Assembly (NCBI GenBank): GCA_900049755.1
Contig: LT160592.1
Location: 1,009,895 to 1,073,894 of the forward strand
DNA from: Corynebacterium provencense
GTDB lineage: Bacteria; Actinomycetota; Actinomycetes; Mycobacteriales; Mycobacteriaceae
Length of the DNA: 64,000 bases
Reading direction: 5' to 3'
In this document: piece by piece, positions 39,542 to 47,555 of the stretch
How the letters are laid out: each line of letters opens with the position of its first letter
How positions within the stretch are numbered: the first letter of the stretch is position 1
Translations under genes and position numbers: made by a program
Notes under the pieces: generated by a model
The model's input: the letters and a program-made list of their open reading frames with translations, nothing else
What the model was told of the DNA's origin: nothing
The model's database searches: none

Positions 39542-41494
39542 TTGTCTGCTCCCACGATCGACCAGTCCACCAGCGGCACCCCAGAAGCCCCAGGAACCCC
39601 AGTCACCACAGGAACGGCACCGGAAACTGCGTCCGACCCGACCGTGGCGTCCCTCAACCACCGGGTCCTGGCCTGGTTCAGGAAATTCGCCGAGGCACTG
39701 GCGGAACCCGACGTCGAGACTGCTGCCACCGCCACCGCCGACCTATTCGTCGAGGAAGGCTACTGGCGGGACCTGACCACCTTCACCTGGAACCTGCACA
39801 CCGCCGAACACCGCGATGCCGTCGCGGACCTGGTGCGGGGAACCCACGGCACCGGCAACCTCGTCATCAGCGACATCGCGATCGACCGTGACGCCGTGGT
39901 CGAGGACGCCGTGGACGGCTCCGGCACCGACATCTTCGCCTTCGTCACCTTCGAGACCCCCGTGGTGACCTCCCGGGCCCTGATCCGGTTGAAGAACGAA
40001 GGAACTCCGGAAGCTCCGGTGGACCGGTGCTGGACCCTCCTCACCTCCGCCCGTGAGCTCAAGGCCCGGCCCGAGAAGAAGGGACGCCACCGTGTCACCG
40101 GTGCCGAGCACGGCGTCCACACCGACCGGCGCAACTGGGCGGACAGGCGGGCTGAACGCCGTGAGACCCTCGGCTACACGGAACAGCCCTATGTCCTCAT
40201 CGTCGGAGGAGGTCAGGGAGGTATCGCGCTGGCATCCCGGCTCAAGCGTCTCGGCGTCCCCACACTTGTCGTCGAGAAGTCCGCCCGGCCGGGTGACCAG
40301 TGGCGTGGCCGGTACCACTCCCTGTGCCTGCACGATCCCGTGTGGTACGACCACCTGCCCTACCTGCCGTTCCCCGATGACTGGCCCGTGTTCACCCCCA
40401 AAGACAAGATGGGTGACTGGCTGGAGCACTACACCGGCATCATGGATCTCGACTACTGGAACAGCACCACCTGCGAGCGTGCCTCCTACGACGAGGCATC
40501 GGGTACCTGGGAGGTCGTCGTCGACCGCGACGGCGAGCAGGTGGTCCTCCGCCCCACCCAGCTGGTCCTGGCCACCGGCATGTCCGGGGTGCCCAACAAG
40601 CCGACCTTCCCCGGCCAGGAGAAGTTCCGCGGTGAAATCCGGCACTCCTCGGAGCACCCGGGCGGCGCGGTGGACCGGGGACGCCGGGTGGTTGTCCTCG
40701 GAGCGAACAACTCCGCACACGACATCTGCGCCGACCTCTACGAGAACGGTGCCCACCCGGTGATGATCCAACGGTCGTCGACGTACATCGTGAACTCGGA
40801 CATGTTCATCAGGCATGTCACCAGCCCGCTCTACTCCGAGGACGCCCTGGACGCCGGGATCGACACCGACACCGCGGACCTGATGTTCGCCTCCTGGCCC
40901 TACCGACTGCTTCCCCTGGCACAGAAGCCTGGCTCTGACGCGATCAGGAGGGAGGACGCTGCGTTCTACGCCGACCTCGAGAAGGCCGGATTCATGCTCG
41001 ACTACGGTGACGACGAGACCGGCCTGTTCCTGAAGTACCTGCGCCGCGGTTCCGGCTACTACATCAACGTCGGCGCGTCCCAGCTGGTCATCGACGGTTC
41101 CATCGAACTGCACTCCGGTGTGGGGATCGACCACTACACCGAGGACGGTGTCGTCCTTACCGACGGTACCGAGATTGAGGCGGACGTGGTTGTCCTGGCC
41201 ACCGGGTTCGGATCGATGAACGGGTGGGCGGAGCGACTCATCAGCCCGGAAGTCGCCGACAAGGTCGGCAAGTGCTGGGGGCTGGGGTCCGACACCACCA
41301 AGGACCCGGGTCCGTGGGAGGGTGAACTGCGTAACATGTGGAAGCCCACCCGGCAGGAGAACCTGTGGTTCATGGGCGGGAACCTCCACCAGGGCCGGCA
41401 CTACTCCCGGTACCTTTCCCTTCAGCTCGCCGCACGTCATGAAGGGCTGGACACCCCCGTGTACGCTCCGGCGGAGTCTCACCACAGGAGGTAG
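39542..41494 (+). CDS. flavin-containing monooxygenase with N-terminal NTF2-like domain
   Basis: A 650-residue flavoprotein from TTG 39542, chosen for its well-placed GAGAGGAA site. Residues 30-190 resemble an NTF2/SnoaL-like domain (ADLFVEEGYWRDLTTFTWNLHT). FAD binding follows at VLIVGGGQGGIALASRLKRL, and NAD(P) binding at VVVLGANNSAHDICADL. FPGQEKFRGEIRHSSEH lies where Baeyer-Villiger/FMO enzymes have their signature. It probably oxygenates a ketone or related substrate. The aldehyde dehydrogenase gene 91 bp downstream suggests a short oxidation pathway. Confidence 0.83.
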   Translation: MSAPTIDQSTSGTPEAPGTPVTTGTAPETASDPTVASLNHRVLAWFRKFAEALAEPDVETAATATADLFVEEGYWRDLTTFTWNLHTAEHRDAVADLVRGTHGTGNLVISDIAIDRDAVVEDAVDGSGTDIFAFVTFETPVVTSRALIRLKNEGTPEAPVDRCWTLLTSARELKARPEKKGRHRVTGAEHGVHTDRRNWADRRAERRETLGYTEQPYVLIVGGGQGGIALASRLKRLGVPTLVVEKSARPGDQWRGRYHSLCLHDPVWYDHLPYLPFPDDWPVFTPKDKMGDWLEHYTGIMDLDYWNSTTCERASYDEASGTWEVVVDRDGEQVVLRPTQLVLATGMSGVPNKPTFPGQEKFRGEIRHSSEHPGGAVDRGRRVVVLGANNSAHDICADLYENGAHPVMIQRSSTYIVNSDMFIRHVTSPLYSEDALDAGIDTDTADLMFASWPYRLLPLAQKPGSDAIRREDAAFYADLEKAGFMLDYGDDETGLFLKYLRRGSGYYINVGASQLVIDGSIELHSGVGIDHYTEDGVVLTDGTEIEADVVVLATGFGSMNGWAERLISPEVADKVGKCWGLGSDTTKDPGPWEGELRNMWKPTRQENLWFMGGNLHQGRHYSRYLSLQLAARHEGLDTPVYAPAESHHRR

Positions 41495-41539
41495 CTGTCC
41501 GGGGGCGCTCACCGGGTCGCACTCCGGGGCGTTCTCCGA

Positions 41540-41563
41540 TTCGTTTTCCGGTTCGTTTTCCGG
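41540..41563 (+). repeat. 12-bp tandem duplication before the aldehyde dehydrogenase gene
   Basis: TTCGTTTTCCGG occurs twice in direct succession, 22 bp before the start codon and just upstream of the TAGGCT -10-like hexamer at 41574-41579. It may be part of the promoter -35/operator region. Confidence 0.6.
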
Positions 41564-41585
41564 GGGGAATACGTAGGCTGGGGTC

Positions 41586-43061
41586 ATGTCTGCACCGAAA
41601 TCACTTCCTTCCACGTACCGCGAACTGCTGTCGCTGGTCACTGTCCCACTGGAGCGTCGCCCGGACGGCGATGTCGTCGCCTCCCGCCCCGTCCATGACC
41701 CGGCGACCGGCGAGGTCATCGGGCTTGCCCCTGTCCACGGCGCCGAGGAGGTCGATGAGGCTGTCGAGGCTGCCCGGGACATTCAGCCGGACTGGGCGTC
41801 CTGGAGCTCCGGGGAGCGGGCCGATCTGCTGGAGAAGGCGGCGGACGCCGTCGAACAGGTCGCCGAACCTCTTGCGGAGCTGCTGAGCAGGGAGACCGGC
41901 AAGCCGCTGAACGGACCGAACGCCAGGTTCGAGGTCGGGGCGTGCGTCAACTGGCTGCGCACCGCGGCGTCCCTCGATGTCCCGGTGGAGACCGTGGTCG
42001 ACGACGGTGGCACCCGGGCTACCCTGAGGTGGCGCCCGGTGGGCATTGTCGGCGCGATCGGGCCGTGGAACTGGCCGATGATGATCACCGTGTGGCAGAC
42101 CGCCTCGGCGCTGCGGATGGGTAATGCGGTGATCGTGAAACCGTCGGAGAACACGACTCTGTCGGTACTTGCCCTGTGCGCTGTTCTCAATGAGGTTCTT
42201 CCCCCGGGCGTCCTCACGGTGGTCCCCGGTGAGCGTGAGGTGGGGGCGGTGATCGCCGGGCACCCTGAGATCAGGAAGGTCCTGTTCACCGGGTCCACGT
42301 CGACCGGGCGCCGGATTGTCGAGGCCAGTGCGGGCAACCTCAAACGGCTCACCCTGGAACTGGGCGGCAATGACGCGGGAATCGTCCTGGAGGACATTTT
42401 CGACGGGGCTGACGCCGACCGCCGCAGGTCCGTTGTCGAGGACATGTTCTGGGGTGCGTTCATCAACACCGGTCAGACCTGCGCAGCCCTGAAGCGGTTG
42501 TATGTCCCGGACTCCGTCTACGACGAGGTCTGCTCCGGACTGGCTGAGGTTGCCCGGCAGGTGCCGATGGGTCGGGGGCTTGAGGAGGGGAACCTGCTGG
42601 GGCCGCTGCAGAACCGGAGCCAGTTCGACATCGTCGACGGACTGGTGGAGGAGGCGAGGGCATCGGGTGCGCGGATCCTGTGCGGCGGCAACCCGGTGCG
42701 GGACGCGCCGGGATTCTTCTACCCGGCGACCCTGGTCGCCGACATCGCCCCGGATGCCCGGCTGGTGGAGGAGGAGCAGTTCGGTCCGGCTCTGCCGGTG
42801 GTCAGGTATTCCGACCTGGAGTGGGCGGTGTCGGAGGCGAACAGGTCGGAGGCGGGGCTGGGGGCTTCGGTGTGGTCTTCCCGTCCAGAGGGGGCGCGGG
42901 AGGTGGCGTCCCGGCTGGAGGCGGGGACGGTGTGGATCAACGCCCATGGGGCAGTGGATCCGCGGATCCCGTTCGGCGGGGTGAAGGGGTCCGGGTACGG
43001 GCTCGAGTTCGGGGTGGAGGGGCTGAAGGCGGTGTCGGTTCCGCAGGTGATAAATGGCTGA
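41586..43061 (+). CDS. aldehyde dehydrogenase
   Basis: A 491-residue NAD(P)-dependent enzyme. It has GPWNWPMMIT (cofactor site), KPSENTTLS, LELGGNDAGIVLED with the catalytic glutamate, the nucleophilic cysteine in NTGQTCAALKRL, EEQFGPALPVVRY and IPFGGVKGSGYG. Length and motifs are complete. A TAGGCT hexamer 6 nt before the ATG and the lack of a ribosome site suggest its own leaderless transcript. It probably acts with the preceding monooxygenase; the substrate is unknown. Confidence 0.88.
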   Translation: MSAPKSLPSTYRELLSLVTVPLERRPDGDVVASRPVHDPATGEVIGLAPVHGAEEVDEAVEAARDIQPDWASWSSGERADLLEKAADAVEQVAEPLAELLSRETGKPLNGPNARFEVGACVNWLRTAASLDVPVETVVDDGGTRATLRWRPVGIVGAIGPWNWPMMITVWQTASALRMGNAVIVKPSENTTLSVLALCAVLNEVLPPGVLTVVPGEREVGAVIAGHPEIRKVLFTGSTSTGRRIVEASAGNLKRLTLELGGNDAGIVLEDIFDGADADRRRSVVEDMFWGAFINTGQTCAALKRLYVPDSVYDEVCSGLAEVARQVPMGRGLEEGNLLGPLQNRSQFDIVDGLVEEARASGARILCGGNPVRDAPGFFYPATLVADIAPDARLVEEEQFGPALPVVRYSDLEWAVSEANRSEAGLGASVWSSRPEGAREVASRLEAGTVWINAHGAVDPRIPFGGVKGSGYGLEFGVEGLKAVSVPQVING

Positions 43062-43115
43062 CCGGGGAGGCGACGGCTGCCTGTCCTCGGGAAGGCCGGC
43101 GGAAAACAGTGAGAT

Positions 43116-43158
43116 TCCCACTAAGTGGGACATTTACACCCCCGAAGTGGGCTATTCT
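43116..43158 (+). promoter_or_regulatory. palindromic operator and promoter of a tiny transcription unit
   Basis: TCCCACTAAGTGGGA (43116-43130) is a perfect 15-bp palindrome. A second AGTGGG half-site lies at 43146-43151, exactly 22 bp from the first AGTGGG, so both face the same side of the helix. A TATTCT -10 hexamer follows at 43153-43158. This is a regulated-promoter architecture; the repressor or activator is unknown. Confidence 0.5.
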
Positions 43159-43184
43159 GGGATTCTGCTGGTAGGAGACATATA

Positions 43185-43229
43185 GTGGACCACGAACTCG
43201 ACCGCACCCACACTCCGCGGGAGAGCTGA
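43185..43229 (+). CDS. 14-residue leader peptide or small protein
   Basis: GTG-initiated ORF encoding (V/M)DHELDRTHTPRES, with an AGGAG ribosome site at 43173-43177 spaced 7 nt from the GTG. It is placed between the promoter at 43153 and a terminator-like hairpin starting two bases after its stop. The peptide is not enriched in one amino acid, so classic amino-acid attenuation is not obvious. It could also be a marker of a small RNA. Confidence 0.45.
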   Translation: MDHELDRTHTPRES

Positions 43230-43230
43230 G

Positions 43231-43266
43231 GCCCTGCTCCCGCACCCTGGGAGTGGGGTCTTTCTG
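43231..43266 (+). terminator. terminator/attenuator hairpin after the small ORF
   Basis: GCCCTGCTCCC pairs imperfectly with GGGAGTGGGGTC around a GCACCCT loop, followed by TTTCT. It directly follows the 14-codon ORF and lies about 180 bp before the lipoprotein gene. Confidence 0.5.
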
Positions 43267-43447
43267 TGGCTGTGATGCGGCTGTCGCGGCTGTGCAGGTG
43301 GTTCCGGTTTCAGGCAGGGGGAGGTCGGTACGGGGGCTTGTGTGCGGACGTCGGCCGAGCTATGGTTTTGGAGGCTGAGCTACACAGTTCAGAGGGGAAG
43401 GACGCCTTGAGGCGTCGTCCGGGGGAGTGGTTCGAGGGGGTCAGAAT

Positions 43448-44272
43448 ATGGCGTCCACCGGTACAGAGCCGGGGCGTGTACGGCAGGCGCACAGGTCGCG
43501 GGCGGGTCGGGGAGCGACGGGGGTGCCACTTGTTCCGGTGCTCGTCGCACTGTTGATCACGGCTGTCGGTTGTGCAGGAGGAGGTACGACGGGCGCAGCG
43601 GGGGGTGGGGAAGTGGCGTCGCCCGCCGCGGGCAGTTCGTCGGCTGCCGAGGTCGGGACTTCCGGCGGCCCGGGTGCTGTGGGGCGGCCGGAGGTCAGCG
43701 ACGACGGTCGGATGCTGCAGCCTGCGGGGCATTCCGGACTGTGGTTCGAGACCGAGCCGGAGGATCCGCTGGACCATCTGGTGTGGGAGTCCCAACGCTA
43801 TGTGGGATCACCGGTCCCGGTGCGGCAGCTGGGGGAGGACGCCGGGTCTCCTGAGGGGGCACACCTGCCGGATGTGTGCGCGCCCGAAGTCGTTCAGCGG
43901 ATGGTTGACCTGGGTTTGAGACAGGCTGCTTCAAAAGATATTGGCCCGGAGTATGTACAATGCGCGGTCTTTGGAGATGAGAACAGAAAAGATATCAGGG
44001 AAATAGAATATATATGGGGTTCGACAAGTGTGGTGGAAACTATTAGAAGGGATGGAGATATTGTAGATTCAGGAATTCAAGGGAGGGAGAACCTGATAAA
44101 CGGAGGACTGGCTGACGGCTTCGGTTGCGTATCTCTTGAAAGACTCTTCTCTGAGGAGGGTGCTGTTATAGCGCACCCGGGACCATTTATGAAAACTCCC
44201 AATTGCGATCTATCTAACAGAATGTTGCAGATTGTCTTGAACTGTCTAGGAGGGGAACTTGTTCAAGTTTGA
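43448..44272 (+). CDS. putative secreted lipoprotein (DUF3558-like)
   Basis: A 274-residue protein. After a basic N-terminus, a hydrophobic stretch ends in a lipobox (LLITAVGCAGGG), followed by a Gly/Ser/Ala linker. The mature part has four cysteines (LPDVCAPEVV, VQCAVFGD, FGCVSLERL, NCDLSNRM) in an order like actinobacterial DUF3558 lipoproteins. ATG 43448 is set by the GAGGGGG ribosome site. From about 43920 onwards base composition drops sharply to AT-rich codons, unlike the first half. It overlaps the next gene by 14 bp. Function unknown. Confidence 0.65.
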   Translation: MASTGTEPGRVRQAHRSRAGRGATGVPLVPVLVALLITAVGCAGGGTTGAAGGGEVASPAAGSSSAAEVGTSGGPGAVGRPEVSDDGRMLQPAGHSGLWFETEPEDPLDHLVWESQRYVGSPVPVRQLGEDAGSPEGAHLPDVCAPEVVQRMVDLGLRQAASKDIGPEYVQCAVFGDENRKDIREIEYIWGSTSVVETIRRDGDIVDSGIQGRENLINGGLADGFGCVSLERLFSEEGAVIAHPGPFMKTPNCDLSNRMLQIVLNCLGGELVQV

Positions 44273-46196
44273 TATCGATTCGTTGGTGACTGTCAGGACA
44301 ATCATAAGAGAGTCTGGTTTGGGGTTGTCATTTGATAATCAGTCCACTCTTGGCGTCGGGGGTTTCACGAGTTCGCCGGCGCTGGCCACGGTGGCCTCGC
44401 AGTACGCGTCCTATCTCACAGGTCACCCGGGATCGCTGGCTACGGCGACGGCATCACTGATGGCGGAAATCGACTTCCTTCATTCCACACTCGGCAGTCT
44501 CACCGACGCATTACGGTGCCAGGAGGAGAACTCCGCCGAAGCTTTCGACCGCACGACCCGCGTCACCCAAGGGCCTGCCGAATGCAGAGTCTTCACCATG
44601 TCGACAAGAAATGACGTTCCGGTCACAGACCTCGGCTACATTCCCCCGGTGGCAGCTGCAGAAGCAGCAAGCCAGCTCAAAGCGTTGACGGCAATGTTCG
44701 TCGGAGACGACAGCAGTATCCTCGCAGCTTCGGGACACTGGATGTCGACAGGCGCCAGAATCACAGCAGCCGTGGAATCACTGCAACGCGCAGCAGCAAT
44801 CCTCGCGGCAACTACCCGCGGTTCCGCTTTCGAAAATGCCACGGCATCGATCGAATCCACCGTGGCGCGCGGTACCGTCATAGCTGCGAATGCCGTCGCC
44901 ATGGGCAGAGCCATGGCCGAACTGCCCCCGATCAGGACAGCTGCCCTCACCCGCCTGCTGTCACTCGAGGCTGAGGCAGAGGCACGCACAGCAGCAGTGG
45001 CCGCCACTGCAGCACTGGACCCGGCAGCCGCTGTAGCAGGTAAAGCAGCAGCGGAAGCGGCAACCAGAGCCGATGTCGCAGCATTCGTCACCGGATTCCT
45101 CCAGCCCGCTCTCGACACCGCACGCCCACCGGTGACGAACCTCGGCACCGAACCCGTCGGACACCACGGCGGTGGAATGCTGGGTACCGGAACCCCGGAA
45201 AGCACAAATCTCTCCGCCATGCCCACCACCGTATCCGCCGGAGTGGCTGCCGACGGTCACACCGCTACCGTAATGCCGTACACCCGGGACGTCCCACAGG
45301 CCGGTAATCCCGGCACAATGACAGCAGGAGCCCACACCGGAAACCTCGAACCACGGGGAACCACCCCCGTCAACGGCAACGGGACCACAGGAACACCGGG
45401 AGGTCATCTCAGCCCGCCAGCAGTTTCCCCGCAAACAACCGGACAGGACGGACGCAGCACAGTCGTACCCTCAGGAACACGTCCGACTACTCCACCCGCC
45501 CCGCTGGACCGGACCACGGCCCCCGCCACCACAGTGAACACGGCAACGGCCGGAACCCGGGGCACAGCGGGAACCACCACGACCCCGGTAACGCCTACGA
45601 CAGGCAGCCCCGGCGGAGCCGGACAGTACAACCCCGGAGTGGTACCAGGCCAACGCGGCAACAGTCCTTCCACCACCGGCACCAACAATGGAATGAACCG
45701 TGTCACCCAACCACTCCTGCCCCGGGCACTCGCCGGCGCCGGTCACACAGCGCCAGTAAACGGTGGTACGACGACCACACCAGGAAACGGCAGTGCGCCG
45801 CGAAACAATCCCGTCGGAGCAGGCGCACTGTCGACAGCAAGAGGCCCCGTCTCCGGCACACCCGGTACCGCCGTGTCAGCACCGGGCACACCGACACCCG
45901 GCACTCCGCCCCACGCTGCAGCCGGACACGGGACTGCCCCTGCCCCCGGAGTTCCCGGGGCACCCGGGACATCCGGCAACCGGCAACCGGGGTCAGCCGG
46001 CGGACCGGGTGCCGTCGGAACAGGAACACCGGTGACCGGCACCAGGGCCGGTCGACAGCCCTCCACGTCCCCGTTCACCGCAACGGGGAGAACATCAGGG
46101 AGAAAAGGAAGGAACAGAAGAGACCCGGTGAGAACCTACTTCCTGAAGCAGTTCCTCGGCAGGGACACCGGAACAGTCAAGCCGGTTATCCGCTGA
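44259..46196 (+). CDS. large Pro/Thr/Gly-rich protein with helical N-terminal domain
   Basis: A 645-residue protein starting at TTG 44259 after AGGAGG. Residues 30-270 are predicted helical, Ala-rich and coiled-coil-like (LATVASQYASYLTGHPGSLATATASLMAEIDFLHSTLGSL; AAVAATAALDPAAAVAGKAAAEAATRAD). Residues 290-620 are low-complexity Thr/Pro/Gly/Asn, and the C-terminus is basic (RKGRNRRDPVRTYFLKQFLGR). No signal peptide is seen. The layout recalls ESX/PPE-type secreted substrates, but no WXG motif or secretion gene is present, so that is speculation. It is coupled to the upstream lipoprotein by overlap. Confidence 0.6.
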   Translation: MFKFDIDSLVTVRTIIRESGLGLSFDNQSTLGVGGFTSSPALATVASQYASYLTGHPGSLATATASLMAEIDFLHSTLGSLTDALRCQEENSAEAFDRTTRVTQGPAECRVFTMSTRNDVPVTDLGYIPPVAAAEAASQLKALTAMFVGDDSSILAASGHWMSTGARITAAVESLQRAAAILAATTRGSAFENATASIESTVARGTVIAANAVAMGRAMAELPPIRTAALTRLLSLEAEAEARTAAVAATAALDPAAAVAGKAAAEAATRADVAAFVTGFLQPALDTARPPVTNLGTEPVGHHGGGMLGTGTPESTNLSAMPTTVSAGVAADGHTATVMPYTRDVPQAGNPGTMTAGAHTGNLEPRGTTPVNGNGTTGTPGGHLSPPAVSPQTTGQDGRSTVVPSGTRPTTPPAPLDRTTAPATTVNTATAGTRGTAGTTTTPVTPTTGSPGGAGQYNPGVVPGQRGNSPSTTGTNNGMNRVTQPLLPRALAGAGHTAPVNGGTTTTPGNGSAPRNNPVGAGALSTARGPVSGTPGTAVSAPGTPTPGTPPHAAAGHGTAPAPGVPGAPGTSGNRQPGSAGGPGAVGTGTPVTGTRAGRQPSTSPFTATGRTSGRKGRNRRDPVRTYFLKQFLGRDTGTVKPVIR

Positions 46197-46208
46197 ATCC
46201 CACACAAG

Positions 46209-47348
46209 TTACGCCCCGGGAGAGGCGGTCACCGAGGCTGACCCCTGCGCGACGTGGGCGGTGCCCCCGTCCAACCGCCTGCCCAGATCCTCCGGCGACA
46301 AGGTGGACACCCCGTGGATGATGTCCAGTACCCGGTCATACCTGGGCGATGACCGCTTCAGATAAGACACATGGTCCTCCCCGGTCAACAGGACGAGCTT
46401 TGCCCGGCCCCCCTCAGCAGACAACCGGGACACATACCGCCGCGAATCATCCACCGGCACCACACTGTCATCTGTTCCGTGGACAGCAACCACCGGAATA
46501 CGAGGATTGATGTTCTGGATCGGATCCACCGCGGCATAACGGTCAGGGACCTGCGAGGGAGAACCGCCCAGAACCCTCACCACATTGTCATCACCATGCT
46601 CGGCAGACCACCGCATATCCAGGGGGCCGGACAAAGAGACCACCCTGGTCGGCGTGAACCTCGGGTCCGCACCGATCTCACCCTTCTCCAGGTCACCCCG
46701 GGTCCCCGCCCAGGCAGCCAACTGTGCACCGGCACTGTGGCCCACGACAGTCTCATCGTCAACAGTGATCTCAGGATGACGCCTGTCCAGCTCAGGAACA
46801 TAATCCAGGGCGTCAGCGACATCCGAGAACGTCACAGGCCACCCGCCACCCCGGTCCACCGCACGGTACTCGACATTCAGAACCGCAACGCCCCGCGAAG
46901 TAAGGTCCCGGGCAATCCTGCGGGCCCCCGTCGCCCCCGAACGCCAGGCACCACCGTGAATGAACACCACAAGAGGAACCGAATCCTCGTCATGCCTTCC
47001 CGGGGGAAGATAGAAATCCGCCCAGTTCTGGGAAGGATCAGCCACACCGCCCCGCACCGGATAGACAACATGCTCGGTGAAACCGGAGTCACGGGACTCC
47101 CCGGCCGGTAACTCCGTGGACACCACAGCCTCCGAAAACACCTCCGCAGTGGGACGGGGTCCGACCCCCGACGGATCCCCCGGCACGCTAGAACCCGTCG
47201 AACCTGCAGCTCCCGCAGACTCAGGAGCGCCTGCGGCCCCTGAAGAGGAACCTGACCCGGAAACGTCACCGTACCCGCAGGAGACCAGGAGGACCGTGGA
47301 CAACAAGGTGGAGAGCAGCACCGGGAAGCATGTGGAACAACGTGCCAT
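46209..47348 (-). CDS. alpha/beta-hydrolase esterase lipoprotein (BD-FAE type)
   Basis: A 379-residue exported lipoprotein. It has the signal peptide and lipobox LLVSCG, a Ser/Gly linker, then a hormone-sensitive-lipase/feruloyl-esterase-like fold. Motifs are the oxyanion motif FIHGGAWRSG, the nucleophile in GHSAGAQ, the acidic residue in HGTDDSVVP, and the histidine in GEDHVSYL. It likely cleaves an ester in the envelope or medium. It sits downstream of, and in the same direction as, the dehydrogenase at 47556, but a strong hairpin separates them. Confidence 0.82.
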   Translation of the reverse strand: MARCSTCFPVLLSTLLSTVLLVSCGYGDVSGSGSSSGAAGAPESAGAAGSTGSSVPGDPSGVGPRPTAEVFSEAVVSTELPAGESRDSGFTEHVVYPVRGGVADPSQNWADFYLPPGRHDEDSVPLVVFIHGGAWRSGATGARRIARDLTSRGVAVLNVEYRAVDRGGGWPVTFSDVADALDYVPELDRRHPEITVDDETVVGHSAGAQLAAWAGTRGDLEKGEIGADPRFTPTRVVSLSGPLDMRWSAEHGDDNVVRVLGGSPSQVPDRYAAVDPIQNINPRIPVVAVHGTDDSVVPVDDSRRYVSRLSAEGGRAKLVLLTGEDHVSYLKRSSPRYDRVLDIIHGVSTLSPEDLGRRLDGGTAHVAQGSASVTASPGA

Positions 47349-47455
47349 GGGCTGAACAGTACCTGCGTCCGGTGGTCCTGTCCCCGTCCGCTGTGCATAT
47401 GGTCCTCGGTACAGGCCCTCCGCCGCCCCCGCGCGTGCCGGTCAGGGTACGGGTC

Positions 47456-47488
47456 GGCCCCGTGTCCCTGCGGACAGGGCACGGGGCC
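47456..47488 (-). terminator. strong hairpin between the dehydrogenase and esterase genes
   Basis: GGCCCCGTGTCCCTG / CAGGGCACGGGGCC with a CGGA loop and one bulged base: a 14-bp stem. No clear T-tract follows on the minus strand, but its stability suggests a terminator. Confidence 0.6.
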
Positions 47489-47513
47489 GGGGTACCCACC
47501 CCCACCGGGGCGG

Positions 47514-47555
47514 TCACATCAACCGGTTCACATCAACCGGTTCACGTCAACCGGG
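47514..47555. repeat. three 14-bp tandem repeats at the dehydrogenase stop codon
   Basis: TCACATCAACCGGT is repeated three times (the last copy with two differences) and abuts the stop codon of the minus-strand dehydrogenase. Each unit contains the palindromic AACCGGT(T) core. Confidence 0.7.

Noticed and set aside
39743..41782. A 679-codon minus-strand frame opposite the flavin monooxygenase
   Set aside because: Antisense shadow; the plus strand has clear FAD and NAD(P) motifs.
41601..43133. A 510-codon minus-strand frame opposite the aldehyde dehydrogenase
   Set aside because: Antisense shadow with His/Arg/Pro-rich nonsense translation.
44259..46196. True PE/PPE or WXG100 protein
   Set aside because: No PPE or WxG motif and no neighbouring secretion genes; only a loose architectural likeness remains.
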